DNA of 64,000 nucleotides. Origin: JABDGV01 sp964577935 (GTDB taxonomy: Bacteria; Chlamydiota; Chlamydiia; Chlamydiales; FEN-1388). Shown here piece by piece: positions 26,638 through 35,077 of this stretch. How positions within the stretch are numbered: position 1 is the stretch's first letter; every line of letters begins with the position of its first letter. The stretch is from the NCBI GenBank assembly GCA_964577935.1, contig CAZOAJ010000001.1, positions 124,001 to 188,000 of the forward strand. The letters run 5' to 3'. The notes below the pieces were generated by a model. That model had not been told where the DNA came from and searched no databases. It saw only the letters and a list, made by a program, of their open reading frames with translations. Made by a program: the position numbers and the translations under genes.

Positions 26638-27419
26638 ATACAAGAATGACCTCCAGATATTCGTTTCTTATTCGTATGATTAATGAGGCTTTAAGGGGAG
26701 GGTATTCAGTCCTTATCGCTTTTTTACTCCTTTTTGGGGTTCTTTCTGCAGAATCAATGTCGATTGATCATATCGAGTCTGATAGAATTGATTATCGAGG
26801 AAGTGAAATCGTTTTAACAGGCAATGTACGTGTTGGATATAATAAGGGAATTATTACGTGCGATAAAGCTACCTTGGAAATATCGAAGAGGTCAGGGCCT
26901 AAGAAGGTTAATAAGGAGGCTTCATCTAAAGTAGATTCTTCAGGAGCGCTCGGAGCTGAAAATATTTTTCTTGAAGGACACGTAGATATTTATTTTCCTG
27001 ATGGAGACCGTTTAACCGCTGACAAAGCTGATATTAATTGCAAACTGATGGAAGGAATTTTTTATTCCATCGAACCTAATAAGGTTGTCTTTTATACAAC
27101 TTTGGGGGATGGAGATGAGAAAGTTCCAGTTAAAGCCTCTTCTAAAAAGCTCAAAACACGTCTTTCAAAGCAAGGTGAAGGAACAGGTTATTCGCTGAGT
27201 AATTTAGAAGGTGAGGGAGCGGTTATTATAGAATATATAAAACCGAAGCAAGATCTGAAGCAAGATCCGAAGCAGGCCCCGCGCTCCAAAGAGATAGAAA
27301 GTATCACATCACCCAAAAACTTGACTGAAGTTTCCGAATCTGAGCCTATATCGCCCCCTGTATCTGTTTCAGGACCCGAGCCTGAATCAGAACCTGAATC
27401 AGAACCTGCAAAATTATGA
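26631..27419 (+). CDS. lptA: LptA/OstA-like periplasmic LPS-transport protein
   Basis: OstA-like protein with an N-terminal signal anchor (YSVLIAFLLLFGVLSAES). The beta-jellyroll repeats typical of LptA are visible: MSIDHIESDRIDYRGSEIVL with TGNVRV, GIITCDKATLEI and FLEGHVDIYFPDGDRLTADK. Residues 205-262 form a low-complexity tail with KQDLKQDPKQAP and PEPESEPESEPA repeats. The GTG start at 26631 has AGGAG 7 bases upstream; the ATG at 26646 is an alternative. It overlaps lptC by 7 bases and lptB by 4 bases (ATGA), indicating one operon. Confidence 0.8.
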   Translation: MVDTRMTSRYSFLIRMINEALRGGYSVLIAFLLLFGVLSAESMSIDHIESDRIDYRGSEIVLTGNVRVGYNKGIITCDKATLEISKRSGPKKVNKEASSKVDSSGALGAENIFLEGHVDIYFPDGDRLTADKADINCKLMEGIFYSIEPNKVVFYTTLGDGDEKVPVKASSKKLKTRLSKQGEGTGYSLSNLEGEGAVIIEYIKPKQDLKQDPKQAPRSKEIESITSPKNLTEVSESEPISPPVSVSGPEPESEPESEPAKL

Positions 27420-28228
27420 GAATGAAGCACATGGAAGAAAATGTAGAAGTTCGGGCGTCAGGCGCTGCGCAAGAGATGTCTCAAGATTCAGTAGAGATGA
27501 GCCAGCCAGGAACCCTTTTTGTCTCAGATCTTGTAAAGGAGTATGGTGGCCGAAAGGTTGTCAACGGCCTTAGCCTCTATGTCAAGCCTGGGGAAATAGT
27601 TGGATTGCTTGGTCCAAATGGAGCGGGCAAAACGACGGCCTTTTACATGATTACTGGACTTATTCGTCCCGACGCAGGAAGCGTTGTTTTCTCAGGACAA
27701 GATATCACCTACATGCCCATGCATGAACGGGCAAAACTTGGCTTAGGGTACCTGGCTCAAGAGCCTTCAGTTTTTAAAGAGCTGACCGTTGAAGAAAATC
27801 TTCTAACTGTTCTTGAAACACGTGTCTATGCTCATCTAGAGCAGCAAATGGCTCTTGAGTCCCTATTGAAAGAGCTTGAGCTGACTCCATTGCGCAAGAA
27901 GAAGGCTCAAACGCTTTCGGGTGGCGAACGCAGGAGGCTTGAAATTACAAGAGCTCTTGCAACCGAACCTCTCTGTCTTATGCTTGATGAGCCGTTTGCA
28001 AACGTTGACCCAATTGCAATTGCGGACCTACGTACTATTATCCGAAGACTGAGTGCAAAAGGGATAGGAATTCTCATCACAGATCATAATGCTCGAGAAA
28101 TCTTTTCAGTTGTTCAGAGAAGTTATTTAGTGTCTGAAGGGAGAGTTCTCCTTTCGGGAACCGTTGATGAACTTATTCATCATGAAGAAGCTCGTAAAAA
28201 GTATTTTGGACATGATTTCTCTATGTAG
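27416..28228 (+). CDS. lptB: LptB, ABC-transporter ATPase for LPS export
   Basis: ATPase of the LptB2FG complex. Walker A is LGPNGAGKTT, the Q-loop is in GYLAQEPSVFKELTVEENLL, the ABC signature is LSGGERRRLEITRAL, and Walker B is LCLMLDEPFANVDP with the switch His in LITDHNARE. The C-terminus YLVSEGRVLLSGTVDELIHH is typical of LptB. About 30 extra N-terminal residues precede the domain (MEENVEVRASGAAQEMSQDS). It overlaps the lptA stop by ATGA and corresponds to CT653. Confidence 0.95.
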   Translation: MRMKHMEENVEVRASGAAQEMSQDSVEMSQPGTLFVSDLVKEYGGRKVVNGLSLYVKPGEIVGLLGPNGAGKTTAFYMITGLIRPDAGSVVFSGQDITYMPMHERAKLGLGYLAQEPSVFKELTVEENLLTVLETRVYAHLEQQMALESLLKELELTPLRKKKAQTLSGGERRRLEITRALATEPLCLMLDEPFANVDPIAIADLRTIIRRLSAKGIGILITDHNAREIFSVVQRSYLVSEGRVLLSGTVDELIHHEEARKKYFGHDFSM

Positions 28229-28327
28229 GATAAGTATGCAGGCTCTTTCCAACATGCTTATATATTTTACTGGGACAAGAGCCTGCCAAATGGCCTAGAT
28301 AAACAATTTTTAAAACGACCTGCAACG

Positions 28328-29482
28328 TTAATTTACGACGATTCCAGTTAAGCGATGATCGCTCCCTCTTATGTCAAAATTCTCAAGTGGGAGGTGTTCT
28401 GGTTGATAATTGCAGAATAACCAGTCGATACGTCTATCTTTACAGAAAATAGGACTATTTCCAATCTCGAGCTTGTCATATTCTGAAGGGTCGAGGTTTT
28501 GGTCCACTTTGTAACCGTGTTTAAAAAAAGGCTTAAAAGCAGTTGCGTGCCGAGCATCCGGAATTTCAGGCTTTGACACGCCTCGATCACCATATTGATC
28601 TTGGTTCATATCTCCTGCAATAATCGATCGATCAATGTGATATGATGCAGTTTCTGCAATCACATCATTGAGAACTTTACTTGCGTGTACAGTTTTATGA
28701 TCTCCTTGCAAATCGCGTGGGTCGATCAGGTGACATGAAGCAATTCGAAATATTTTTTTTGTGTTTGAGTCTTGCAAGTCCATGATCAGATGAGATCTGT
28801 CTTGAGTTTTACCTTGAATCTTTACAGTAGCTTTTAATTTCTGATGAGAAAGCTGAGTGAATTTATGTGCCTTATAGGCAATAGCTACTCCATGGCTGTT
28901 TTGAGTATGCGGGGTCCATAAAATAGCGTATTTTCCCAAAAGTTTTTTTTCTAATTTTTGTGCTATATCTTCGGTCACCTCCTGAAGGCAGATCACATCA
29001 AGATTTGCATTAAGCAAGTTCTTTGATAGGACATCTGTTCTGAAAGCACTATTTTCATAGAGTCGGCCGAATTTATCTAAACTATAGCCAATTTTGCTCG
29101 AAAATTTACTTAGAGGAAGTCTTTGAGGAAACAAGATGTTGTATGTTCCCACTGTAATTTGTTCATTCTTCTTTAAAGCTGTGGTTTCAGAACGTGGTTT
29201 TATAGAAGAATCAAAAGTGTTTGAAATTCTATAAATGATTTTATCGCACAGCATGGCAAAGGGAATAATAAGAGTGCAAAAGGTCAATACCTTGAGTGCA
29301 GTAAAAAAAATCTTGTGGACTATCCTTGCCCTGTCGGAATGAGGTGTGATTTGAATTGTATTTTCCGTTTGAGAGAGCTTTTTGTATCGTTGACTCCCAA
29401 GACACTCAGATAAGCCATCTAGATAAAAATATTCTTCACTGAGTCTTCCAGTTACGCAGTCTGAAAAGTGCAAAGGTTTCAT
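28328..29482 (-). CDS. Endonuclease/exonuclease/phosphatase (EEP) family protein with N-terminal membrane segment
   Basis: Metal-dependent phosphoesterase fold (DNase I / sphingomyelinase / inositol-phosphatase superfamily). Motifs in order: VGTYNILFPQ, LDVICLQEVTED (Mg-binding Glu), NSHGVAIAYK, ASCHLIDPRD, IIAGDMNQDQYGDRG, RRIDWLFCN and the catalytic GSDHRLTG at the end. The first 90 residues are unusual: a hydrophilic leader followed by a hydrophobic span (VLTFCTLIIPFAMLCDKIIY, about 63-82). It could be membrane-bound with the catalytic domain on one side, or an injected effector that inserts in host membranes. Substrate cannot be assigned. Confidence 0.85.
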   Translation of the reverse strand: MKPLHFSDCVTGRLSEEYFYLDGLSECLGSQRYKKLSQTENTIQITPHSDRARIVHKIFFTALKVLTFCTLIIPFAMLCDKIIYRISNTFDSSIKPRSETTALKKNEQITVGTYNILFPQRLPLSKFSSKIGYSLDKFGRLYENSAFRTDVLSKNLLNANLDVICLQEVTEDIAQKLEKKLLGKYAILWTPHTQNSHGVAIAYKAHKFTQLSHQKLKATVKIQGKTQDRSHLIMDLQDSNTKKIFRIASCHLIDPRDLQGDHKTVHASKVLNDVIAETASYHIDRSIIAGDMNQDQYGDRGVSKPEIPDARHATAFKPFFKHGYKVDQNLDPSEYDKLEIGNSPIFCKDRRIDWLFCNYQPEHLPLENFDIRGSDHRLTGIVVN

Positions 29483-29722
29483 TATGAATTATTTCTTTTT
29501 TAATCACTCCATTATATCAAAGTTAGTTTTTTAAAATGTATGTATAATTTCTATTTATTCATGAGAATCAAGAGTCGTTAGATATCAAGATCTAAATCAT
29601 CTCCATAGGAAGATTTTGGAGCCTATTCTATACAATCAAAAATGATTGACTCTAAGAAGTGTTAATTGTTAATTTGAAAATTAAACCAAAATATACAGCA
29701 TTCACTTGAGATAGGTATTATC
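29483..29722. promoter_or_regulatory. AT-rich divergent intergenic region
   Basis: About 240 AT-rich bases between the EEP gene and the RelA/SpoT-like gene, which are divergent. It must hold promoters for both. I see no clear consensus pair and no supported coding region. Confidence 0.3.
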
Positions 29723-30736
29723 ATGGTCCAAATAAATCAACCCTTCTCATTCCCTTTAAAAGCTGAATTGTCCAAAGAAGACAAGAAAATAACTTCTGGA
29801 GACGTAAAAACGCAGAAAGTGGGTAAATCGAAGATAGGTAATAACCCTTCTCAAAAAAACACAAAACTTTATCAAAGCAAGATATACCGGGAAGATCAAT
29901 ACATCCGGTTTAAAGAAAATGAATACAAGATATACGAGCAAACGGGACAAGGTCTTGGGGGCACAAAGCGCTTACATCTGGATAAAATTGATTTAATTGT
30001 TCCACTCAAGCCTGAAGAGGTGCTTAAAGAGTACGTTAAGGTAAAGCAGAAGATAGCTGAAGTCATCAAGATCGATGAGCCAATTGCACATAGAGCAGAA
30101 TCTAAGAAATGGATGAATACCTCTCGATCAATATCCGAATTATTAAAGGATGCGCGCTCGATTTCTGATGAGTTTGCAAATATGATTGAAGGGCTTGCTT
30201 CAAGCAATCATGGAAAAGCATGCTTTGGTCCAAATAGACAATTTATGCTCAAATCAAATGAGAGTTTGGAGCGAAAAGCAAAAGATGACGCTATTTTATT
30301 TGATATTACACTAGAAGAGTCAATTGCTGGTATTGGGGACTCAATTCGAGGGACTGTAGTCGTTAAGACTCCTCAAGATGTTACCTTATTCATCTCCGAG
30401 TTGCAAAGGGAGAGTAAAAGCAAGGGATGGGATGTAACATTTAAAAATCTTTGGAATGAAGATAGGGTAGATGGGTATGTGGGTGTTCATGCGAGAATGA
30501 AGATTCGAGGGGGCAATGGAAATGAGGTTTTAGCTGAACTTCAAATTCACCTTCCGCAAATATATAACGGCGATGATAAATGCGTTAAAGAATTCTCTCA
30601 CAAGACATATGAATACGCTCGGGAAGCCAAAGGGCCTAAGAACGAAAAGGGAGAGAGAGAGCCTTTGCCTCCATCTTATGCTGGAAGCTCCTCTCTTTTG
30701 CAGTATTGTAGCCATCTTAAACAAATCACTGTGTAG
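29723..30736 (+). CDS. RelA/SpoT-like nucleotide pyrophosphokinase domain protein (toxSAS/effector candidate)
   Basis: The 337-aa protein has a polar, Ser/Lys-rich N-terminus (1-60), a helical region (95-160) and a RelA/SpoT synthetase fold. Motifs that align with RSH synthetases: LKSNESLERKAKD (176-188, like the RxKSxxSIxxK loop), GDSIRGTVVV (205-214, Mg-binding Asp206), FKNLWN...DGYVGVHARM (Gly251-Tyr252, His256), and AELQIHLPQ (catalytic-type Glu272, Gln274). FSHKTYEYA (291-299) occupies the RSH 'EHxxY' position. No HD hydrolase, TGS or ACT domain is present. C. trachomatis lacks RelA/SpoT. The single-domain form plus the tiny downstream gene suggests a toxic small alarmone synthetase or secreted effector; that function is inference. 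Confidence 0.8.
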   Translation: MVQINQPFSFPLKAELSKEDKKITSGDVKTQKVGKSKIGNNPSQKNTKLYQSKIYREDQYIRFKENEYKIYEQTGQGLGGTKRLHLDKIDLIVPLKPEEVLKEYVKVKQKIAEVIKIDEPIAHRAESKKWMNTSRSISELLKDARSISDEFANMIEGLASSNHGKACFGPNRQFMLKSNESLERKAKDDAILFDITLEESIAGIGDSIRGTVVVKTPQDVTLFISELQRESKSKGWDVTFKNLWNEDRVDGYVGVHARMKIRGGNGNEVLAELQIHLPQIYNGDDKCVKEFSHKTYEYAREAKGPKNEKGEREPLPPSYAGSSSLLQYCSHLKQITV

Positions 30737-30766
30737 AAACATCAAAGCTTAGGAAGTAATACAAGT

Positions 30767-31030
30767 ATGTCATCCATATCTTCTTTATCAAAAAATGATC
30801 CTCAGTATGCTTATTTAGAGCTTGCACACCCAGCAGGGAAGACTCTCTTTGCTCGATTCCCCAAAGATGGGCGTCAAATACTTGAGCTATTTAATGAAGG
30901 AACTATGGCTTGGAAAGTAGAATCTAATCCCAAAATCACGAAACGTTTTAGTGAAGATGGGTCACAGATTACTGAAGCGACTTTTCAGGTATACCTAGAT
31001 CACTTAAATCAAAAAAATCGACAGTCCTGA
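30767..31030 (+). CDS. Small hypothetical protein, 87 aa (possible partner of RSH-like protein)
   Basis: Unrecognised. A Ser-rich start (MSSISSLSKNDPQYAYLELA) is followed by probable beta strands and a C-terminal helix (TEATFQVYLDHLNQK). It follows the RelA/SpoT-like gene by 30 bases, same strand, with AGGAAG about 9 bases before the ATG. By position it could be an antitoxin/immunity protein or a secretion chaperone, but nothing in the sequence proves this. It converges with the copper ATPase gene, with stops 15 bases apart. Confidence 0.6.
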   Translation: MSSISSLSKNDPQYAYLELAHPAGKTLFARFPKDGRQILELFNEGTMAWKVESNPKITKRFSEDGSQITEATFQVYLDHLNQKNRQS

Positions 31031-31045
31031 CAAAGCCTTATTGGG

Positions 31046-33106
31046 TTATACCATCGAAGTCTTTCGAAGGCGAAGCGCATTCAATACAACTGAAAGAGAG
31101 CTTAAAGACATTGCTATGCTTGCGATAACAGGGCTCAGGACTATTCCAAAGAATGGATATAATAGCCCTGCGGCGACTAAAATTCCTATACAGTTGTAAA
31201 GAAAAGCAAAAAATAAATTTTGTCGAATATTTGTCATTACAGAGCGGCTCAATAGAATTCCTTGATAGATTCCATAAAGGTTTCCTTTGATTAAAGTCAG
31301 CCCAGCGCATTCGATGGCAACGTCCGTTCCGTGGCCCATAGCAATACCGACATGAGCAGAGGCGAGGGCTGGAGCATCGTTGATTCCATCTCCAGCCATA
31401 GCAACGATATGATGGCTTTCTTTGAGCTTTTGAATAAGTTCATTTTTTTCGCTCGGAAGAAGCTGAGCAGATACCTCATCTATCTGGAGCTTCTTTGCAA
31501 CAGCTGTTGCAGTTGCTTTTGAGTCTCCTGAAGCCATAGTGACTTTAATGCCAAGACTTTTCAGCTTTTGAATACTTTCTTTTGCGTCTGGTTTTATTGG
31601 GTCTTCCAAAATAAATTGCGCGATAATGCTCTCATCTGAGCCGAGATAGATAACAGTTTGAGCTTCGTCTTCGTGATTTCGAGATTCTTTGCGCATCTGA
31701 AAAGGGATAGATATCAAGTTTGATTCCATATACGACTCTTTTCCAATAATAAACTTTTTGCCTTGAATAGATCCCATGACCCCTTTTCCAGGAATTGATT
31801 CAAAGTGCGTTGTCTTTAGAAGAGATATGTTTTTATCTTGAGCTAGTTGGGTGATGGCTAATGAGAGCGGATGTTCGCTATAGAATTCGATTGATGCGGC
31901 AATTTGAATGGCTTCTTGATAGCTCATTGGAGGGATTGGTAGTACCTGAATAACTTTCGGATGCCCCTCTGTTAAAGTTCCTGTTTTATCTACCAAGAGC
32001 GTGTCGACCTTTTCAAGGAGCTCAAGAGTCTGTGCGTTCTTAAAAAGAATGCCATGTTCCGCACCTTTTCCTAGTCCAACCATTATAGAGAGTGGAGTTG
32101 CAAGACCAAGAGCGCATGGGCATGCTATAATCAGTACTGCAACAGCATTAATAAGGCTATGTAAGATGCGCGGTTCTGGACCAAGGAGCCACCACAGTAC
32201 AAAGGTGAGGACTGAAATGGTCAATACAATCGGAATAAATATCGCGGAAATTCGGTCGACTGTTTTTTGAACAGGTGCTTTTGTGGTCTGTGCTCTTGAG
32301 ACCATCTCGATTATTTGTGAAAGAAAAGTCTCTTTTCCAACACGAGTTGCTTTCATGATGAAGCTTCCTGATGTGTTTATGCTGCTTCCATACACAAACT
32401 GACGGGGGCTCTTTTCAATTGGAGTGGGCTCTCCGGTTATCATAGACTCATCGATGACTCCGGATCCCTCCAAAATTTCCCCATCGACAGGAATTTTATC
32501 TCCTGGTTTAACGCGAAGTAGATAACCTTTTTGCACCCCATCAACGGGAATTTCGATATCTTCATGAGCATTGACTAGTCGGGCTTTTTTAGCTGATCGC
32601 TTCATGAGCAGGAGAAGCGACGATTTAGTTCTTTTTTCTACTACCTGTTCTAGAAGTTGTCCTAAAAGCACAATAGTTGTAATTGCTGCCGCTGGTTCAA
32701 AATAGAGGTCTTTTGACCCATACCATAGGGCTGCTATGCTATACAAATATGCAGCTCCTACTCCTAAAGCAATTAATGAAAACATGTTCAGTGCTCGATG
32801 TATGACTGAAAACCAAGCTTTTTTCAGAATTGGCCATCCAGACCAAAATACAACGCATGTTGTCAGAAGAAATTGGGCTATTCGAGAAATATTCTCTGAG
32901 TTTGTGAGGATTTGCATAGAGAAAAGGATGACGAAAGACGTAAGTATTGATCCTACAATTAACCTTAAAAGAAGGTCTTTTTTATCTGCACTTACATTGT
33001 CTGTAGGAATAGTTGGTTCCAAAGACATCCCGCAGATGGGGCAGAATCCTGGCTCGAGTTTCACTGCTTCTGTGTGCATGGGACAAGAATAGGACATAAA
33101 ACTCAT
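31046..33106 (-). CDS. copA: Copper-translocating P-type ATPase
   Basis: P1B-1 heavy-metal ATPase, 686 aa. The N-terminus carries the short metal-binding motif CPMHTEAVKLEPGFCPICGM instead of a classical HMA domain. The channel motif CPC is in IIACPCALGLATPLS, which favours Cu(I). Other landmarks: SMITGEPTPIEKS, phosphorylation site DKTGTLTEGHP, the HP motif SEHPLSLAI, and GDGINDAPALASAHVGIAMG. About eight membrane helices are visible. It would export copper from the cytosol, useful in copper-attacking phagosomes. It follows no obvious regulator or chaperone gene. Start may be ATG 33106 or 33097. Confidence 0.93.
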   Translation of the reverse strand: MSFMSYSCPMHTEAVKLEPGFCPICGMSLEPTIPTDNVSADKKDLLLRLIVGSILTSFVILFSMQILTNSENISRIAQFLLTTCVVFWSGWPILKKAWFSVIHRALNMFSLIALGVGAAYLYSIAALWYGSKDLYFEPAAAITTIVLLGQLLEQVVEKRTKSSLLLLMKRSAKKARLVNAHEDIEIPVDGVQKGYLLRVKPGDKIPVDGEILEGSGVIDESMITGEPTPIEKSPRQFVYGSSINTSGSFIMKATRVGKETFLSQIIEMVSRAQTTKAPVQKTVDRISAIFIPIVLTISVLTFVLWWLLGPEPRILHSLINAVAVLIIACPCALGLATPLSIMVGLGKGAEHGILFKNAQTLELLEKVDTLLVDKTGTLTEGHPKVIQVLPIPPMSYQEAIQIAASIEFYSEHPLSLAITQLAQDKNISLLKTTHFESIPGKGVMGSIQGKKFIIGKESYMESNLISIPFQMRKESRNHEDEAQTVIYLGSDESIIAQFILEDPIKPDAKESIQKLKSLGIKVTMASGDSKATATAVAKKLQIDEVSAQLLPSEKNELIQKLKESHHIVAMAGDGINDAPALASAHVGIAMGHGTDVAIECAGLTLIKGNLYGIYQGILLSRSVMTNIRQNLFFAFLYNCIGILVAAGLLYPFFGIVLSPVIASIAMSLSSLSVVLNALRLRKTSMV

Positions 33107-33186
33107 GTGGTTTTTACGTTACATACATCAACAGCACATGTTTATGCTATAGGTCCTTTTTCTAAAACTTAGGTCAAAAAGAGAGG

Positions 33187-33819
33187 TCAATCGAGTTTGA
33201 GTCCAAATGAAACAAGTTTGTTGCAGGTGCTAGCGTATCCTTCGTGGTGAATTCCTTGGATGCCAAGTTTTTCTGCGACCTGTACAAACATTAAACGATC
33301 ATCGATATAGGCGACTTCATCTGCTGAAACGTGTGCGACATCAAGTGCTAATCGAAAAATATCCGCATCTGGTTTTCGAAAATGGACAAAGCAGGATGAA
33401 ATAAAGAAATCGACAAAAGTGCCGAGTTTAAATTTTTCTATGCGATATTGATTCAGTTCACGCCCTTCATTGCTTACTACAGCGATCTTCAAATCATATT
33501 TCTTTTTAAGATAGCCGATCAATGAGATCATTTCTGGAAATGGTTTTGATTGTGCAAACATGAACTCTTCAAACTCATTTTTGGAGAATTCACGATTGGT
33601 ATAAAAGACAACTCTGTTTAGGTATTCCTCCAGTGATATTTTCCCCACTTCGTAAGTATCAAACGTGAGATGATGCCGTGTTTCGATTTCATTGAGGTCT
33701 AGATTGAATGTGTCGGCTGCAAGTGCGCGTGCATGTCTATCCCATCCGTTTGTAAGGAGTACCCCGCCTACATCCAAAAATAAGGTTGTAATAGTCCGTT
33801 TTTTGGTCATAAAATCCAT
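33187..33819 (-). CDS. HAD-superfamily hydrolase
   Basis: A 210-aa haloacid-dehalogenase-like hydrolase, subfamily IA. Motif I is FLDVGGVLLTNGW (DxGGV), motif II is VVSNEGRE, motif III is FRKPDADIFRLAL, and motif IV is VAYIDDRLMFVQVA. The first Asp of DxGG is the nucleophile; the second acid is Gly, as in several IA proteins. A helical cap lies between motifs I and II. Substrate unknown, probably a small phosphorylated metabolite. It follows the aminotransferase-like gene by 35 bases on the minus strand, so co-transcription is likely. Confidence 0.85.
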   Translation of the reverse strand: MDFMTKKRTITTLFLDVGGVLLTNGWDRHARALAADTFNLDLNEIETRHHLTFDTYEVGKISLEEYLNRVVFYTNREFSKNEFEEFMFAQSKPFPEMISLIGYLKKKYDLKIAVVSNEGRELNQYRIEKFKLGTFVDFFISSCFVHFRKPDADIFRLALDVAHVSADEVAYIDDRLMFVQVAEKLGIQGIHHEGYASTCNKLVSFGLKLD

Positions 33820-33854
33820 GAATTATTGGGAGTGGACATAATCACATATGCCTT

Positions 33855-34982
33855 TTAATCAACTCTAACCCAATGTTTTACAAAACTTTCGAGAGCCTTT
33901 AGCCCTTCACTAAAATTTTTATGTCCAAAGCCAATGCGAAAGTTCATCGAATCCTGAGTCCATAATGTTCCAGGAAGGAGAACTATACCTGCTTGTTCTA
34001 GAGCATCACTGCAGAATTGATCGACCCCTTTCTTGTGGTTCAACTGGACGAATGCAACACAGCCGCCCTTTGGTTCTATCCAAGAAAATAGCCCATGATA
34101 TTTGTGAATAAATTGCTTGAGTAAAGCGAGATTTTCTAAAATAATTTGTCGATTTCTCTTCAAGATCAGCTCTTTCGCTTGTAAGGCAGCAATCGCCAAT
34201 ACTTCACTTGGAGCGGCATTGCAGAAGGATGTATAGTACTTTAAGAAGATCATTTTGTTGAGGAGCTCTACATCCTGGGAAACTGTCCATCCAATACGAA
34301 GTCCTCCGAGACCAAAAGACCTTGATAGGGCATAAACGCTTATTCCGGAATTATAGATTTCTGCAATGCTTGGGAGCTTGTCTTCGCTGGCATATTCTAG
34401 GAATCGATAGGTTTCATCCATAAGGATGTATATGCCCTGTTTTTTTGCGGCTTTAACAATACTTTGAAGCGTTGATAGAGAAAGAGATGCTCCAGTTGGA
34501 TTATGAGGAAAGTTTAGGATGATAAGCCTGGTTTTTGAAGTTATCGCATTGACTATTGACTTTGCTTTGAGTTCCCATTTTTCTTTCTGATAGAGCTGAA
34601 CATGTGTGATGTTGGCCTCAAGGCTATGAGCAAGTGTGCTTAAGGCTTGAGAGCAAGGAGAGACCACGATGATGTGATCATCAGGGTTTACGAGAGCTTG
34701 TATGGTTAAAAATATTCCCTCTTCTGAGCCTGAGCATGTCAGTACATTTTCTTCTTTAAGTGAGGGGTAGATTTGAGCTATCTCATGACGAAGCAGTAAG
34801 TGCCCTTGAGGATCGGGAAAGCCTAGATGAACAGTATCCCACAAGTGTTTGGTTTGTGGATGCATCATATGGATAAGCTCTTCTTGCGAATACGATTCGC
34901 AGTCACTCGCTGTGAAAGAATAGCGATCTATTGCCCTATATTTAGATAGGTACTGTTCAAGACGAAAGTGCTCTAATCTCAT
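33855..34982 (-). CDS. Aminotransferase class I/II-like protein lacking the PLP lysine
   Basis: Fold-type I PLP protein, 375 aa. Typical motifs are TCSGSEEGIFLTIQALVNPD, NFPHNPTGASLSLSTLQSIV, MDETYRFLEY and the PLP region ALSRSFGLGGLRIGW; PSEVLAIAALQ follows. In relatives the last motif is SLSKxFGLPGLRIGW and the K is the Schiff-base lysine. Here it reads SRS: the codon is AGG (Arg) in place of an AAG-type Lys. Other active-site residues (N in NFPHNPTG, D in MDETYR, R in LRIGW) remain. Either catalysis is lost, or the protein has another role, or the base is an error. Confidence 0.85.
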   Translation of the reverse strand: MRLEHFRLEQYLSKYRAIDRYSFTASDCESYSQEELIHMMHPQTKHLWDTVHLGFPDPQGHLLLRHEIAQIYPSLKEENVLTCSGSEEGIFLTIQALVNPDDHIIVVSPCSQALSTLAHSLEANITHVQLYQKEKWELKAKSIVNAITSKTRLIILNFPHNPTGASLSLSTLQSIVKAAKKQGIYILMDETYRFLEYASEDKLPSIAEIYNSGISVYALSRSFGLGGLRIGWTVSQDVELLNKMIFLKYYTSFCNAAPSEVLAIAALQAKELILKRNRQIILENLALLKQFIHKYHGLFSWIEPKGGCVAFVQLNHKKGVDQFCSDALEQAGIVLLPGTLWTQDSMNFRIGFGHKNFSEGLKALESFVKHWVRVD

Positions 34983-35048
34983 TAATATCGCCCCAATTTA
35001 TTAAAATAAGCTGCGAAAATAGCTGTAATTTTTTGACTATAGAGAGAG

Positions 35049-35072
35049 AGTCTTCTTTCGTCAAAGAAGGCT
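35049..35072 (-). terminator. Hairpin downstream of LRR gene
   Basis: A 10-bp stem with one G-U pair (35049-35058 with 35063-35072) and a 4-base loop lies just past the stop of the minus-strand LRR gene. No T-tract follows on the minus strand, so it is only a probable terminator. Confidence 0.4.
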
Positions 35073-35077
35073 TATAA

